64,000 nucleotides of DNA from Burkholderiales bacterium (GCA_016177875.1 JACOUL010000030.1:31366-95365); one strand, 5' to 3'. Shown: positions 26,944-35,479, counted from the first letter of the stretch. Notes: a model not told the origin generated them from the sequence alone. Numbers and translations are program-made.

Positions 26944-29190
26944 TTAGAAAGTACGGCGCTCAAAATTCAAGCGCGCCGCCTCTTTTTGATCGATTTTTTC
27001 AACGCGTACGGCAGCTTGTTTAAAAGCAGGCTGGCGCGAATAGGGGTCAAGCAATCCCAGCGTCAAACGATTGACGCAATCATGGAAATGGAAAGGAATG
27101 AACACCATATTGCGCGGCACGCGTTGCGTCAGCTGCACCATCACCACGGCATCGCCGCGGCGGCTGACCAGGCGCACATAGCTTTGGTGTTCGACGCCCA
27201 GCTCTTCGGCCGCATCCGGATTCATTTCCATATAGGGCGTCGGGCTGAATTTATTGCAATTGCCGATTTTTCCGGTGCGCGTGCGCGTGTGGAAATGTTC
27301 GACCACGCGGCCGGAATTCAACCAGAACGGATAGTCGTCATCCGGACATTCATTGTTATTCACAAAACGAATGGGGATCAAATTAGCGCGGCCGTCCGGC
27401 GTTTGGAATACCCCATCCGCATACAAGCGCGAATCACCGCGAAAATCTTGGCGTCGCTTCAAATCAAAAGAAATTACCTTGCCGATCCTGGCCTCATCGG
27501 CATTGGCTTGCGCTTCACTATACGGCCACTGTATGCCGCGCGCCGCTTCGATTTTTTCATAGCTCATGCCGGAAATATCGAGCGTGCGGCCTTCACCTTT
27601 CGACAGCACCTTCATTTCTTCGAAGGCGCCTTCCGGCGATTCCGGGAAGTGAATCTTGTTGCGGTCTTCGAAACGCTTCGCCATTTCCTTGAAAATCCAG
27701 AAATCCGGCTTGGAATCCGCAAACGGCGGCAAAGCATTGCGCGTCAAGTTCACGCGTCGTTCGGTATTGGTATGGCAACCCTCTTTTTCCGCCCATACCG
27801 CCGCGGGAAAATACACATGGGAATACTGGTTGGTTTCGACGTCTTCATACACGTCTTGGACCACGAGGAACTCAAGGTTCTCCATCGCCTTGCGTATGCG
27901 CGGCTGATTCGCCATGGACGTCATCGGATTGGTTGCAATCAGCCACATGCCCTTGATCTCTCCTGTTTCGATCGCCGGGAAAATATCGGTTTGCGCGAGA
28001 CCGCGTGCTTTTGGGAAAAAGCTTTCATCGATGCCCCAGAATTCAGCGACATGTTTGCGGTCTTTTTCTTTTTCCAGGGCGCGATAACCCGGCAAACCGG
28101 AACAGGAAGACCATTCGCGCGTACCCATGGCGTTACACTGGCCGGTAATCGACAGACTCGTGCCGCCGGGTTTGCCGATATTGCCGGTGATGAGATTGAG
28201 ATTGTTGATGTTGACCACGCCGTCCGAACCATGGGTCGATTGATTGATGCCCATGGTCCAGATGCTCATCGCAGCCGGCGCCTTAGCATACAGACGCGCC
28301 ACTGTGCGGATGCGGTCTTCATCGATGCCGCAGATATGCTGCGCGATTTTCGGATCGTAGTCAGCCACAGCCGCGCGCAAGGTCTCGATGCCATTGGTGT
28401 GCTGTTCAATGTATTCATCGTCTTGCAGGCCTTCTTTGAAAATGACATGCATCATCGCGTTGATGAGCACAGTGTCGGTGCCGGGCGTGATCGGCAAATG
28501 CATGTCGGCGAACTGCGCCAGCATGGTGACGCGCGGATCGATCACGATGAGGGGGAATTTCCGCTTCTCCAGCGCCTCCTTCAAACGCCAATAAATGATC
28601 GGATGCTGCTCCGGCAAGTTGGAGCCGAAGGCCATCAGGCAGTGCGTGTGTTCGAAATCTTCGTAGCAGCCGGGCGGGCCGTCGGAGCCGAACGAGCGCT
28701 TATAGCCGGACACGGCCGAAGCCATGCACAGCGTGGTGTTGCCGTCGTAGTTATTAGTGCCGATTTGGCCGCGCACCAATTTGCCCAGCGTGTAAAACTC
28801 TTCGGTCAGCAATTGCCCGGTGGAGACGACAGCGAAGGAATCGCGCCCATACTTGGCTTGAATTTCCTTGATCTTGGCGGCGGTTTTATCCATCGCCATA
28901 TCCCAGCTGGTCGGCTGAAACGGCAAATGTGCCCTGTCGCGCATGAGCGGCACCTTGCCGCGGCCGGGAGATTCGAACAATTCGTGTTCGAGCAATCCTT
29001 TGATGCAGAGCTTGCCGCGATTGACATCGGCGCCGGCATGACCGCGGCTGGTGACGATTCTGCCGTCTTCATTCAAGCCGATCTCGATGGCACAACCTGT
29101 CGAACAATAATTACAGGTGGTGTATTTCCATTCCGCGACGGCCTTGATGGGAATGGTGATGGGCTTACGATTCTTGCGACCAAATAGCAT
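26944..29190 (-). CDS. Molybdopterin-dependent nitrate reductase, catalytic subunit (assimilatory type)
   Basis: A 748-residue molybdo-bis-MGD enzyme starting at ATG 29190 (MLFGRKNRKPITIP), with AGGA six bases upstream; a more upstream frame exists but lacks this site. The N-terminal [4Fe-4S] ligands are C26, C29, C33 and C62 (TCNYCSTGC, GKLCIKG). Conserved segments TTLCMASAVSGYKRSFG with the putative Mo-ligand cysteine, GSNLPEQHPI and GQCNAMGTREW follow, matching NasA/NarB-type enzymes. No Tat signal or C-terminal BFD cluster is seen, so it should be cytoplasmic. Electrons probably come from the fused FeS/anchor subunit downstream. It has its own sigma-54 promoter at 29271-29286. Confidence 0.88.
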   Translation of the reverse strand: MLFGRKNRKPITIPIKAVAEWKYTTCNYCSTGCAIEIGLNEDGRIVTSRGHAGADVNRGKLCIKGLLEHELFESPGRGKVPLMRDRAHLPFQPTSWDMAMDKTAAKIKEIQAKYGRDSFAVVSTGQLLTEEFYTLGKLVRGQIGTNNYDGNTTLCMASAVSGYKRSFGSDGPPGCYEDFEHTHCLMAFGSNLPEQHPIIYWRLKEALEKRKFPLIVIDPRVTMLAQFADMHLPITPGTDTVLINAMMHVIFKEGLQDDEYIEQHTNGIETLRAAVADYDPKIAQHICGIDEDRIRTVARLYAKAPAAMSIWTMGINQSTHGSDGVVNINNLNLITGNIGKPGGTSLSITGQCNAMGTREWSSCSGLPGYRALEKEKDRKHVAEFWGIDESFFPKARGLAQTDIFPAIETGEIKGMWLIATNPMTSMANQPRIRKAMENLEFLVVQDVYEDVETNQYSHVYFPAAVWAEKEGCHTNTERRVNLTRNALPPFADSKPDFWIFKEMAKRFEDRNKIHFPESPEGAFEEMKVLSKGEGRTLDISGMSYEKIEAARGIQWPYSEAQANADEARIGKVISFDLKRRQDFRGDSRLYADGVFQTPDGRANLIPIRFVNNNECPDDDYPFWLNSGRVVEHFHTRTRTGKIGNCNKFSPTPYMEMNPDAAEELGVEHQSYVRLVSRRGDAVVMVQLTQRVPRNMVFIPFHFHDCVNRLTLGLLDPYSRQPAFKQAAVRVEKIDQKEAARLNFERRTF

Positions 29191-29270
29191 TTGCAATCCT
29201 ATACGACATGAAAGTTTATGCACCACGTTGCAGCACACGCGATGTCATTCAAGCTGCATGACAAAAGAAG

Positions 29271-29286
29271 TGCAAAAAGTGCGCCA
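29271..29286 (-). promoter_or_regulatory. Sigma-54 promoter of nitrate reductase operon
   Basis: The minus strand reads TGGCGCACTTTTTGCA, a -24/-12 element with GG and GC exactly ten bases apart and a perfect TTGCA. Transcription would start near 29260, giving a leader of about 70 bases before the nitrate reductase ATG. An NtrC-like dyad lies ~22 bases upstream. Confidence 0.75.
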
Positions 29287-29307
29287 ATAAGGAAAGGTGC
29301 GCAAAAC

Positions 29308-29322
29308 GCACCAAAATGGCGC
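29308..29322. promoter_or_regulatory. NtrC-like binding site
   Basis: GCACCAAAATGGCGC is a near-perfect dyad of the NtrC type (GCAC-N7-GTGC, one mismatch). It is closer to the promoter than most NtrC enhancers, so binding is likely but needs testing. A second dyad, GGTGC-GCAAAAC-GCACC, overlaps it at 29296-29312. Confidence 0.55.
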
Positions 29323-29348
29323 CAGAAGAGAACGGGGATGATCTGCTT

Positions 29349-29384
29349 TGACGCAGAATGCACGCGGCGGTGCATTCTGCGTCA
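29349..29384. promoter_or_regulatory. Perfect 15-bp inverted repeat between nirD and nitrate reductase genes
   Basis: TGACGCAGAATGCAC and its exact complement flank a six-base loop. There is no U run on either strand, so it is not a classic intrinsic terminator. It lies 30 bases after nirD and could protect the nirBD mRNA end, attenuate read-through, or bind a dimeric regulator. Confidence 0.7.
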
Positions 29385-29414
29385 TTGAAAGGCAAGCCGA
29401 CGAGCGGCGTGCGC

Positions 29415-29747
29415 TTAAAGAGTGCTTAACTCATTGCTGTCGAGGTATACCTGCCCGTCTTCTACCTTAACGCTGAAACGGGTAGTGCAGCCTTCGTCCG
29501 GCGAGACTGCGCAACCGGAGGGCAATTCGATATTCCAATTGTGCAGCGGACAAGCAACGCGCTCGCCGAACACAATGCCTTGCGACAGCGGGCCGCCTTT
29601 GTGCGGGCATTTGTCGAGCAGCGCAAAAATCTTGCCTTCTCCATTGCGGAAAATCGCGACATCGGTTTTTGATGGACGATTGACCACGCGCGCGCCCAGT
29701 TCGGGAATATCGTTAACCAGGCAAATCGGCTTCCATTGTTCACTCAT
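29415..29747 (-). CDS. nirD: Nitrite reductase (NADH) small subunit
   Basis: A 110-residue Rieske-fold protein that partners NirB. It retains a complete Rieske ligand set, CPH at 47-49 and CPLH at 66-69, so a [2Fe-2S] cluster is possible; several NirD proteins lack these ligands. It follows nirB by 38 bases and should be co-transcribed from the sigma-54 promoter at 32278. Together they reduce nitrite to ammonium in the cytoplasm. Confidence 0.95.
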   Translation of the reverse strand: MSEQWKPICLVNDIPELGARVVNRPSKTDVAIFRNGEGKIFALLDKCPHKGGPLSQGIVFGERVACPLHNWNIELPSGCAVSPDEGCTTRFSVKVEDGQVYLDSNELSTL

Positions 29748-29785
29748 GTTTTTGATCCTTGTTTCTGTATTTTTCGAACTTTGGC

Positions 29786-32242
29786 TTATGCTTGCACCGG
29801 CGCTTCCACTTTGATCGGAATGAACTGACGCTCATCGACCTGGGCTTCTTTGCGCTCGTGCCACGGATCCGGCTCGCCTTCCAGCGAAGCTTTCAAACGC
29901 GCGTACAAGGCTTTGCGATTCGGTTCGTCTTCCAGGACTTTTTTCTTCACATGATCCAAACCGACGCGCGAGACGTAGTGCACCGTGCGCTCCAGGTACC
30001 AGCCTTCTTCGCGATAAAGCTGCAGGAAAGCGCCGGAATATTCCAGCACTTCTTCATGCGTCCTCAACTTGACAAAGAAATGCGCCACCTCGGTCTTGAT
30101 GCCGCCGTTGCCTGCCACATAAATTTCCCAGCCGGAGTCGACGCCAATCACGCCGACGTCCTTGATGCCGGCCTCGGCGCAGTTACGCGGACAACCCGAT
30201 ACCGCCAGCTTGACCTTATGCGGCGCATACATGCGCCACAAGTCGCGCTCCAACTGCTTGCCCATCAAGGTCGAATCTTGCGTACCGAAACGGCACCACT
30301 CCGAACCCACGCAAGTCTTCACGGTACGCAAAGCCTTGGCATAGGCATGACCGGAAGGCATATCCAGATCTTTCCAGACGTTTTGCAAGTCTTCCTTTTT
30401 CACGCCCAGCAAATCGATACGCTGGCCGCCGGTGACTTTCACGGTCGGGATGCTGTATTTTTCCACGACGTCGGCAATGCGGCGCAATTCGCTGGCGGTT
30501 GTCTCGCCGCCCCACATGCGCGGAATCACCGAGTACGTGCCGTCCTTCTGGATGTTGGCGTGGGCGCGCTCGTTGATGTAACGCGATTGAGGATCATCCT
30601 TGGCTTCCTTCGGCCAGGTCGAAATCAAATAATAATTCAAGGCCGGCCGGCAGGACGAACAGCCATTCGGCGTACGCCACTCCAGGAATTCCATTGCGGC
30701 CTTGATCGACAGCAGCTTGTTGACCTTGATGGCATCGCGCACTTCCTGATGCGTATGTTCGGTACAAGCGCACATCGGCTTCGTCTTGGGAGAAGTCGAA
30801 TAATCGCCGCCTACCGTGAAGCTGATGATCTGTTCCACCAGGCCGGTACAAGAACCGCAGGACGCCGAAGCCTTGGTGTGTTTGCGCACGTCTTCCAGCG
30901 TGAACAAGCCTTTTTCCTTGATAGCTTTGGTGATGGCGCCTTTGCACACGCCGTTACAGCCGCACACCTCGGCGTCGTCCGGCATCGACGCAGCCCTGGT
31001 GTGGCCTTCGTGGCCGACGTCACCCGGGCGGCCGGTATTGGATTCGCCGAATAACAGCGATTCACGGATTTCGCCGATGTCTTTTCCTTCGCGCAGCAGC
31101 TTGAAGTACCAGGTGCCGTCGACCGTATCGCCATATAAGCAGGCGCCGACCAGCTTGTTGTCCTTAACAACCAGCTTCTTGTAAACACCGCCTTTCGGGT
31201 CAGCCAGCACGATTTCTTCCGTACCCTCGCCACCCATGAATTCGCCGGCCGAGAATAAGTCGATGCCGGTCACTTTCAATTTGGTGGAAGTGACCGAGCC
31301 TTGATAGCGGCCGATACCGAAATTGGCGAGATGGTTCGCGCAAACCTTGGCCATCTCGAACAAGGGCGCCACCAAGCCATATGCGATGCCGCGATGATTG
31401 GCACACTCGCCCACGGCATAGATGCGCGGGTCGTAAGTCTGCATAGTGTCGTTGACCACAATGCCGCGGTTGCAGTAAATGCCCGCAGATTCCGCCAGCG
31501 CGGTGTTGGGGCGAATACCGACCGCCATCACCACCAGTTCCGCCGGCACTTCGACGCCATCGGTGAAACGCAAGGCCTTCACGCGGCCATTTTCATCGCC
31601 GACGATTTCCTTGGTATTTTTCTCAAGGAGGAAATTAAGGCCGCGATCTTCCAGCGATTTTTGCAGCATCTTGCCGGCGACCGGGTCGAGCTGGCGCTCC
31701 ATCAGCCAATTCGGAAGGTGAACGACTGTTACATCCATACCGCGCAGCTTCAATCCATTTGCAGCTTCCAAGCCAAGCAAGCCGCCGCCGATCACGACTG
31801 CGTGCTTATGTTTCTGCGCCGCTTCGATCATGGCATTGGTGTCATGGATATCGCGATAAGAAATCACACCCTCCAAATCCTTGCCCGGCACCGGAAGCAT
31901 GAAAGGATTGGAACCGGTTGCCATCAGCAAGCGATCGTATTCCGCAGTCGTGCCGTCTTCGGCAATCACCAGGCGCTTGACGCGATCGATCTTAGTGATT
32001 TTTTTGCCAAGATGAAGCTTGATATTGTTTTCTTCATACCAGTCGACATCATTCAACATGATGTCCTTGATGGTTTGCTCACCGGCGAGTACGGGGGAAA
32101 GCAGGATGCGGTTGTAATTCGCATAAGGCTCAGCGCCGAACACAGTGATCTCATAGATGTCTGGAGCGAGCTTCAATAATTCTTCCAGCGTGCGTACGCC
32201 CGCCATGCCATTACCGACCATCACCAGCTTCAACTTCTTCAT
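29786..32242 (-). CDS. nirB: Nitrite reductase (NADH) large subunit
   Basis: An 818-residue siroheme nitrite reductase. The N-terminal FAD/NADH module begins LVMVGNGMAGVRTLEEL with a second dinucleotide site AVVIGGGLLGLEAANGL. A BFD-like [2Fe-2S] domain follows (CGCNGVCKG and CGSCTGL, around residues 425-470). The C-terminal siroheme/[4Fe-4S] half has TCVGSEWC and SGCPRNCAEAG. It takes six electrons from NADH to make ammonium. The ATG has AGGAGG seven bases upstream, and a sigma-54 promoter sits only ~25 bases ahead. It is divergent from narK. Confidence 0.97.
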   Translation of the reverse strand: MKKLKLVMVGNGMAGVRTLEELLKLAPDIYEITVFGAEPYANYNRILLSPVLAGEQTIKDIMLNDVDWYEENNIKLHLGKKITKIDRVKRLVIAEDGTTAEYDRLLMATGSNPFMLPVPGKDLEGVISYRDIHDTNAMIEAAQKHKHAVVIGGGLLGLEAANGLKLRGMDVTVVHLPNWLMERQLDPVAGKMLQKSLEDRGLNFLLEKNTKEIVGDENGRVKALRFTDGVEVPAELVVMAVGIRPNTALAESAGIYCNRGIVVNDTMQTYDPRIYAVGECANHRGIAYGLVAPLFEMAKVCANHLANFGIGRYQGSVTSTKLKVTGIDLFSAGEFMGGEGTEEIVLADPKGGVYKKLVVKDNKLVGACLYGDTVDGTWYFKLLREGKDIGEIRESLLFGESNTGRPGDVGHEGHTRAASMPDDAEVCGCNGVCKGAITKAIKEKGLFTLEDVRKHTKASASCGSCTGLVEQIISFTVGGDYSTSPKTKPMCACTEHTHQEVRDAIKVNKLLSIKAAMEFLEWRTPNGCSSCRPALNYYLISTWPKEAKDDPQSRYINERAHANIQKDGTYSVIPRMWGGETTASELRRIADVVEKYSIPTVKVTGGQRIDLLGVKKEDLQNVWKDLDMPSGHAYAKALRTVKTCVGSEWCRFGTQDSTLMGKQLERDLWRMYAPHKVKLAVSGCPRNCAEAGIKDVGVIGVDSGWEIYVAGNGGIKTEVAHFFVKLRTHEEVLEYSGAFLQLYREEGWYLERTVHYVSRVGLDHVKKKVLEDEPNRKALYARLKASLEGEPDPWHERKEAQVDERQFIPIKVEAPVQA

Positions 32243-32277
32243 CGCGCATCCTCCTAAATAATCTGCGCATCCCTACA

Positions 32278-32293
32278 AGCAAGAGCAATGCCA
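32278..32293 (-). promoter_or_regulatory. Sigma-54 promoter of nirBD
   Basis: The minus strand reads TGGCATTGCTCTTGCT, with GG-N10-GC spacing and near-consensus -24 and -12 boxes. The predicted start near 32267 leaves a leader of ~25 bases, too short to hold an ANTAR-type attenuator. Confidence 0.75.
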
Positions 32294-32300
32294 GATAACA

Positions 32301-32324
32301 GTGCGGCGCACGTGCGCGCCGCAC
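32301..32324. promoter_or_regulatory. Perfect 9-bp inverted repeat in nirB-narK intergenic region
   Basis: GTGCGGCGC and its exact complement surround the self-complementary hexamer ACGTGC. It lies upstream of the nirB -24 box and so is a DNA operator candidate rather than an mRNA leader hairpin. No U run follows. Identity of the binding protein is unknown. Confidence 0.55.
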
Positions 32325-32355
32325 TCATAGCGCGCATCGTTGTGGTGAAAATCGC

Positions 32356-32370
32356 GCGTTTATTTGGTGC
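32356..32370. promoter_or_regulatory. Possible NtrC enhancer shared by nirB and narK
   Basis: GCGTTTATTTGGTGC matches an NtrC-type 15-base site (GCAC-N7-GTGC) in 11 positions, with the right half perfect. It lies ~65 bases upstream of the nirB -24 box and ~90 upstream of the narK -24 box, a normal enhancer distance for both. Confidence 0.45.
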
Positions 32371-32458
32371 GTCGCACTTGAACGATTCATTTTTTCGAAA
32401 TTTTGAATATGGTATTTCTACTGCCTGCACAATCTTCTCTCTCTGTGCACAGATTTGG

Positions 32459-32474
32459 TGGCATGGCACTTGCA
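32459..32474 (+). promoter_or_regulatory. Sigma-54 promoter of narK/nasA transporter gene
   Basis: TGGCATGGCACTTGCA matches the -24/-12 consensus TGGCAC-N5-TTGCA with GG and GC ten bases apart. The expected transcription start is near 32485, giving a leader of ~30 bases with the GGGGAG ribosome site before the ATG at 32514. Confidence 0.78.
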
Positions 32475-32513
32475 TAGTGCATCGCCATCAATTTTCGGAA
32501 CAGGGGAGTCGCT

Positions 32514-33728
32514 ATGCAAAAAACATCATTCTGGAAAGCTGGTCATGTACCAAGCTTGATCGCCGCCTTTTTATACTTCGACATGAGCTTCATGGTGTGG
32601 GTCATGCTCGGACCATTGGGCGTACAAATCGCCAAGGATCTCGCGCTGACGCCTGCGCAGAAAGGCCTGATGGTCGCCACCCCGGTTTTGGCCGGCGCCT
32701 TGCTGCGCATGGTCTGGGGCATGATGGTCGATCATCTCAAACCCAAACTCGCCGGGGCGATCGGACAGGTTATCGTCATCGCGGCACTGCTGGTCGCTTG
32801 GCAATTCGGCATCCATAGTTATGAACAAACGCTGATCCTCGGTATCTTCCTGGGCGTTGCCGGCGCATCCTTTGCTGTGGCGTTGCCGCTGGCCTCGCGC
32901 TGGTATCCCCCGGAACACCAAGGCACCGCGCTCGGCATAGCAGGCGCGGGTAATTCGGGCACCGCGTTTGCCGCGCTGCTCGGTCCCGGCCTCGCGGCCG
33001 CATTCGGCTGGCAAAACGTTTTCGGGATTGCCACTCTTCCGCTGATCGTCACGCTGGTGGTTTACCTGATTCTGGCCAAGGACAGCCCGGAATGCCCGCC
33101 CGCGAAGACGCTCGGCGATTATCTGAAGGTGCTGAAGGATCAGGACGCCTGGTGGTTCATGCTGTTCTACAGTGTCACCTTCGGCGGCTTCGTCGGACTG
33201 GCCGCTTCGCTGACGATTTACTTTAATGCGCAATACGGCCTGGAGCCCAAGGTGGCAGGTTACTTTACTGCCGCATGCGTATTCGCAGGATCGCTGATGC
33301 GTCCCTTGGGTGGATTCATGGCCGACCGCATCGGCGGCATCAAATCGCTGTCGCTGATGTACATGCTTGCCGCCGGCATGCTGGTCCTGGTGAGTACCGG
33401 CTTGCCGAACGCATGGCTGGCGCTGGGCGTATTCATGCTTGCCATGCTGGCGCTGGGCGTCGGCAACGGCTCGGTATTCCAGCTGGTGCCGCAACGCTTC
33501 CGCAAGGAGATCGGTGTGATGACCGGCCTGGTCGGTATGGCAGGCGGCATCGGCGGTTTTTATCTTGCATCCAGTCTCGGTTTCTCGAAACAACTCACCG
33601 GCAGCTACCAGACCGGATTCCTGATTTTCGCCGGTCTGGCAATTGTCGCCCTGATCGGACTGACCGCGGTCAAGACGCGCTGGCGCACCACTTGGGGCAG
33701 CGCTGCCATGACGACGGCCAAGATTTGA
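32514..33728 (+). CDS. MFS nitrate/nitrite transporter, NarK/NasA family
   Basis: A 404-residue, 12-segment major-facilitator protein. The first helix holds FMVWVMLGPLGVQIA, the NarK-type region with the substrate arginine in helix 2 (GALLRMVWGMMVDH). The two nitrate-signature glycine-rich stretches are GIAGAGNSGTAFAALLGPGLA (helix 5) and GLVGMAGGIGGFYL (helix 11). It is divergent from nirB and sits upstream of the PP2C-kinase gene, the gene order also seen at nitrate-assimilation loci of Pseudomonas. Likely imports nitrate for the reductases encoded opposite. Confidence 0.92.
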   Translation: MQKTSFWKAGHVPSLIAAFLYFDMSFMVWVMLGPLGVQIAKDLALTPAQKGLMVATPVLAGALLRMVWGMMVDHLKPKLAGAIGQVIVIAALLVAWQFGIHSYEQTLILGIFLGVAGASFAVALPLASRWYPPEHQGTALGIAGAGNSGTAFAALLGPGLAAAFGWQNVFGIATLPLIVTLVVYLILAKDSPECPPAKTLGDYLKVLKDQDAWWFMLFYSVTFGGFVGLAASLTIYFNAQYGLEPKVAGYFTAACVFAGSLMRPLGGFMADRIGGIKSLSLMYMLAAGMLVLVSTGLPNAWLALGVFMLAMLALGVGNGSVFQLVPQRFRKEIGVMTGLVGMAGGIGGFYLASSLGFSKQLTGSYQTGFLIFAGLAIVALIGLTAVKTRWRTTWGSAAMTTAKI

Positions 33729-33740
33729 TGGCATAGAATG

Positions 33741-33762
33741 GAGGGAAGCCGCCGCTTCCCTC
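33741..33762. promoter_or_regulatory. Intercistronic 9-bp hairpin between narK and the kinase gene
   Basis: GAGGGAAGC and GCTTCCCTC form a perfect stem with a four-base loop, ending 13 bases before the kinase ATG. Only TT follows, so it is a poor terminator. It buries the sole purine-rich GGAGGG in the gap and may lower translation of the kinase or stabilise the upstream mRNA. Confidence 0.55.
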
Positions 33763-33775
33763 TTCGCCATTTCCT

Positions 33776-35479
33776 ATGCCGCTTATCATCGCTGCCGGTC
33801 ACGCCACGCTCGCAGGTCAGCGCGAGCGCAACGAAGATTTCGTTGGCATGGTCACGCCTAACGAACCGGAGATATCCACCAAAGGACTCATCGCAGCGAT
33901 CGCCGACGGCGTATCCGGCAACGAAGGCGGACGCCAAGCATCGGAATATGCCGTGCGCGGCCTGCTCACCGATTATTACGCCACGCCAGATACCTGGCCG
34001 GTAACGCAAGCGCTGGATAAAGTCATCAAAGCGATCAACGGCTGGGTGCAGCACCAAGGATCGATCCGGCCCGAACTATCCGGCATGGCTTCCACACTGA
34101 CTTGTGTCGTGGTGCGCGGCGGCTTCTATTACTTTGCCCATGTCGGCGATACGCGCCTTTATCTTTTGCGCGACGGCAAACTGCAGCGCCTGACCACCGA
34201 TCACGTGTGGGACAGGCCGGAGATGAATCATGTGTTGACGCGCGCGATCGGCCTTGATTCGCGCATTGCGATCGACCACGGCATGGGCGAGTTGCGCGAA
34301 AAAGATGTGCTGCTGCTGGCAACCGACGGTGTGTGGGCATCGCTGACGGAATATGACATCGGCAGCTTGCTGGCAGAGCTGGCGAACGGAACAAAAAATG
34401 CCGATGCCGCGGCGAAATCGCTGGCCGATGCGGCATTGACCGCCGGCTCATCCGACAATGCCAGCGCTTTGGTATTGCGCATCGATGCGCTGGCACAAGA
34501 AAACCTGCGCGATGTGTTGTCGTACTCCAAACAATTGCCGGTGCCGCCGAAACTGAAGACGGGGCAAAACATCGACGGCTACGTCGTCGAAGAAATCCTC
34601 CATGCTTCGCAAGTCACGCTAGTGTATCGAGTAACCGATCCGAGGACGCAACAGAAGCTCGTACTAAAAACGCTGCATCCTGATCGTGCCCACGACGATC
34701 AGGAATGCACCGCCTTCGCCCATGAAGAATGGCTGGCGAAACGCATGGTCGCGCGATTCTTTCCGCAAGTGATCACGCCCGACCAAAAAAATTATTTGTA
34801 TTACCTCACTACCTGGCACGAGGGCGCGACGCTGCAACAGCACCTCGATGCAGGCAAGCACTTCACCACACCGGATGCCATCAGCCACGGCACTAAACTT
34901 GTACGCGCTCTCGGGGCACTGCACCGGCGCAGTATTGTCCATCGCGATATCAAACCGGCCAACGTGCATTTGGGGGACGATGGCGAATTGCGCATATTGG
35001 ATTTTGGCGTGGCGCTATCCGGCTTCGAAGCGGCGCAAGGCTCGGAAGCGCCGCAAGCCGGCACGCCATCCTTTCTCGCGCCGGAACAGTTCGACAATGC
35101 CCCTCCTTCTCAGCAAACCGATTTATATGCCGCCGGCGTCACGCTCTATCAATTGCTGACTCGCCATTATCCCTATGGCGAGATCGAACCCTTCCAGCGG
35201 CCGCGCTTCGGCGAACCGGTGCCGCCCACGCGCTATCGGCCTGATATTCCACTTTGGCTGGAAAATGTATTGCTCAAGTCGGTAGCACGCAATCCGGCGG
35301 AGCGGTTTGAAACCGCCGAGGAATTTTTGCTTGCACTAGAACGCGGCGCCAGCCGCCCGCTGGCTGCGCCGCCGATGAAACCGCTCGTCGACCGCGACCC
35401 GCTTGTTTTGTGGCGTTTGGTTGCAGCGGTCTCGATCGTCGCCAATTTTCTGTTGCTCTATATACTCGTGGTTCGATAA
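33776..35479 (+). CDS. Bifunctional PP2C phosphatase - Ser/Thr protein kinase with C-terminal membrane anchor
   Basis: A 567-residue fusion. Residues 1-240 are a PP2C phosphatase with metal-ligand motifs RNED (18-21), ADGVSG (43-48), HVGDTR (122-127), TDG (183-185) and SDN (226-228). Residues ~265-525 are a Hanks-type kinase: Lys298 in LVLKTL, HRDIKPAN at 389-396, DFG at 409-411 and APE at 435-437. The glycine-rich ATP loop is missing (LHASQVTLVY). One hydrophobic segment at ~546-565 anchors the C-terminus. It follows narK by 47 bases and is a conserved neighbour of nitrate-assimilation genes; its target is unknown. No Shine-Dalgarno site is obvious. Confidence 0.9.
   Translation: MPLIIAAGHATLAGQRERNEDFVGMVTPNEPEISTKGLIAAIADGVSGNEGGRQASEYAVRGLLTDYYATPDTWPVTQALDKVIKAINGWVQHQGSIRPELSGMASTLTCVVVRGGFYYFAHVGDTRLYLLRDGKLQRLTTDHVWDRPEMNHVLTRAIGLDSRIAIDHGMGELREKDVLLLATDGVWASLTEYDIGSLLAELANGTKNADAAAKSLADAALTAGSSDNASALVLRIDALAQENLRDVLSYSKQLPVPPKLKTGQNIDGYVVEEILHASQVTLVYRVTDPRTQQKLVLKTLHPDRAHDDQECTAFAHEEWLAKRMVARFFPQVITPDQKNYLYYLTTWHEGATLQQHLDAGKHFTTPDAISHGTKLVRALGALHRRSIVHRDIKPANVHLGDDGELRILDFGVALSGFEAAQGSEAPQAGTPSFLAPEQFDNAPPSQQTDLYAAGVTLYQLLTRHYPYGEIEPFQRPRFGEPVPPTRYRPDIPLWLENVLLKSVARNPAERFETAEEFLLALERGASRPLAAPPMKPLVDRDPLVLWRLVAAVSIVANFLLLYILVVR

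Noticed and set aside
26935..29187. A 750-codon open frame antisense to the nitrate reductase gene
   Set aside because: It mirrors codon positions of a clear molybdoenzyme gene and encodes no recognisable domain; long antisense frames are common in such sequence.
32301..32324. An ANTAR hairpin for nirB
   Set aside because: The loop lacks A1 and G4, there is no partner hairpin or terminator, and it lies upstream of the predicted transcription start.
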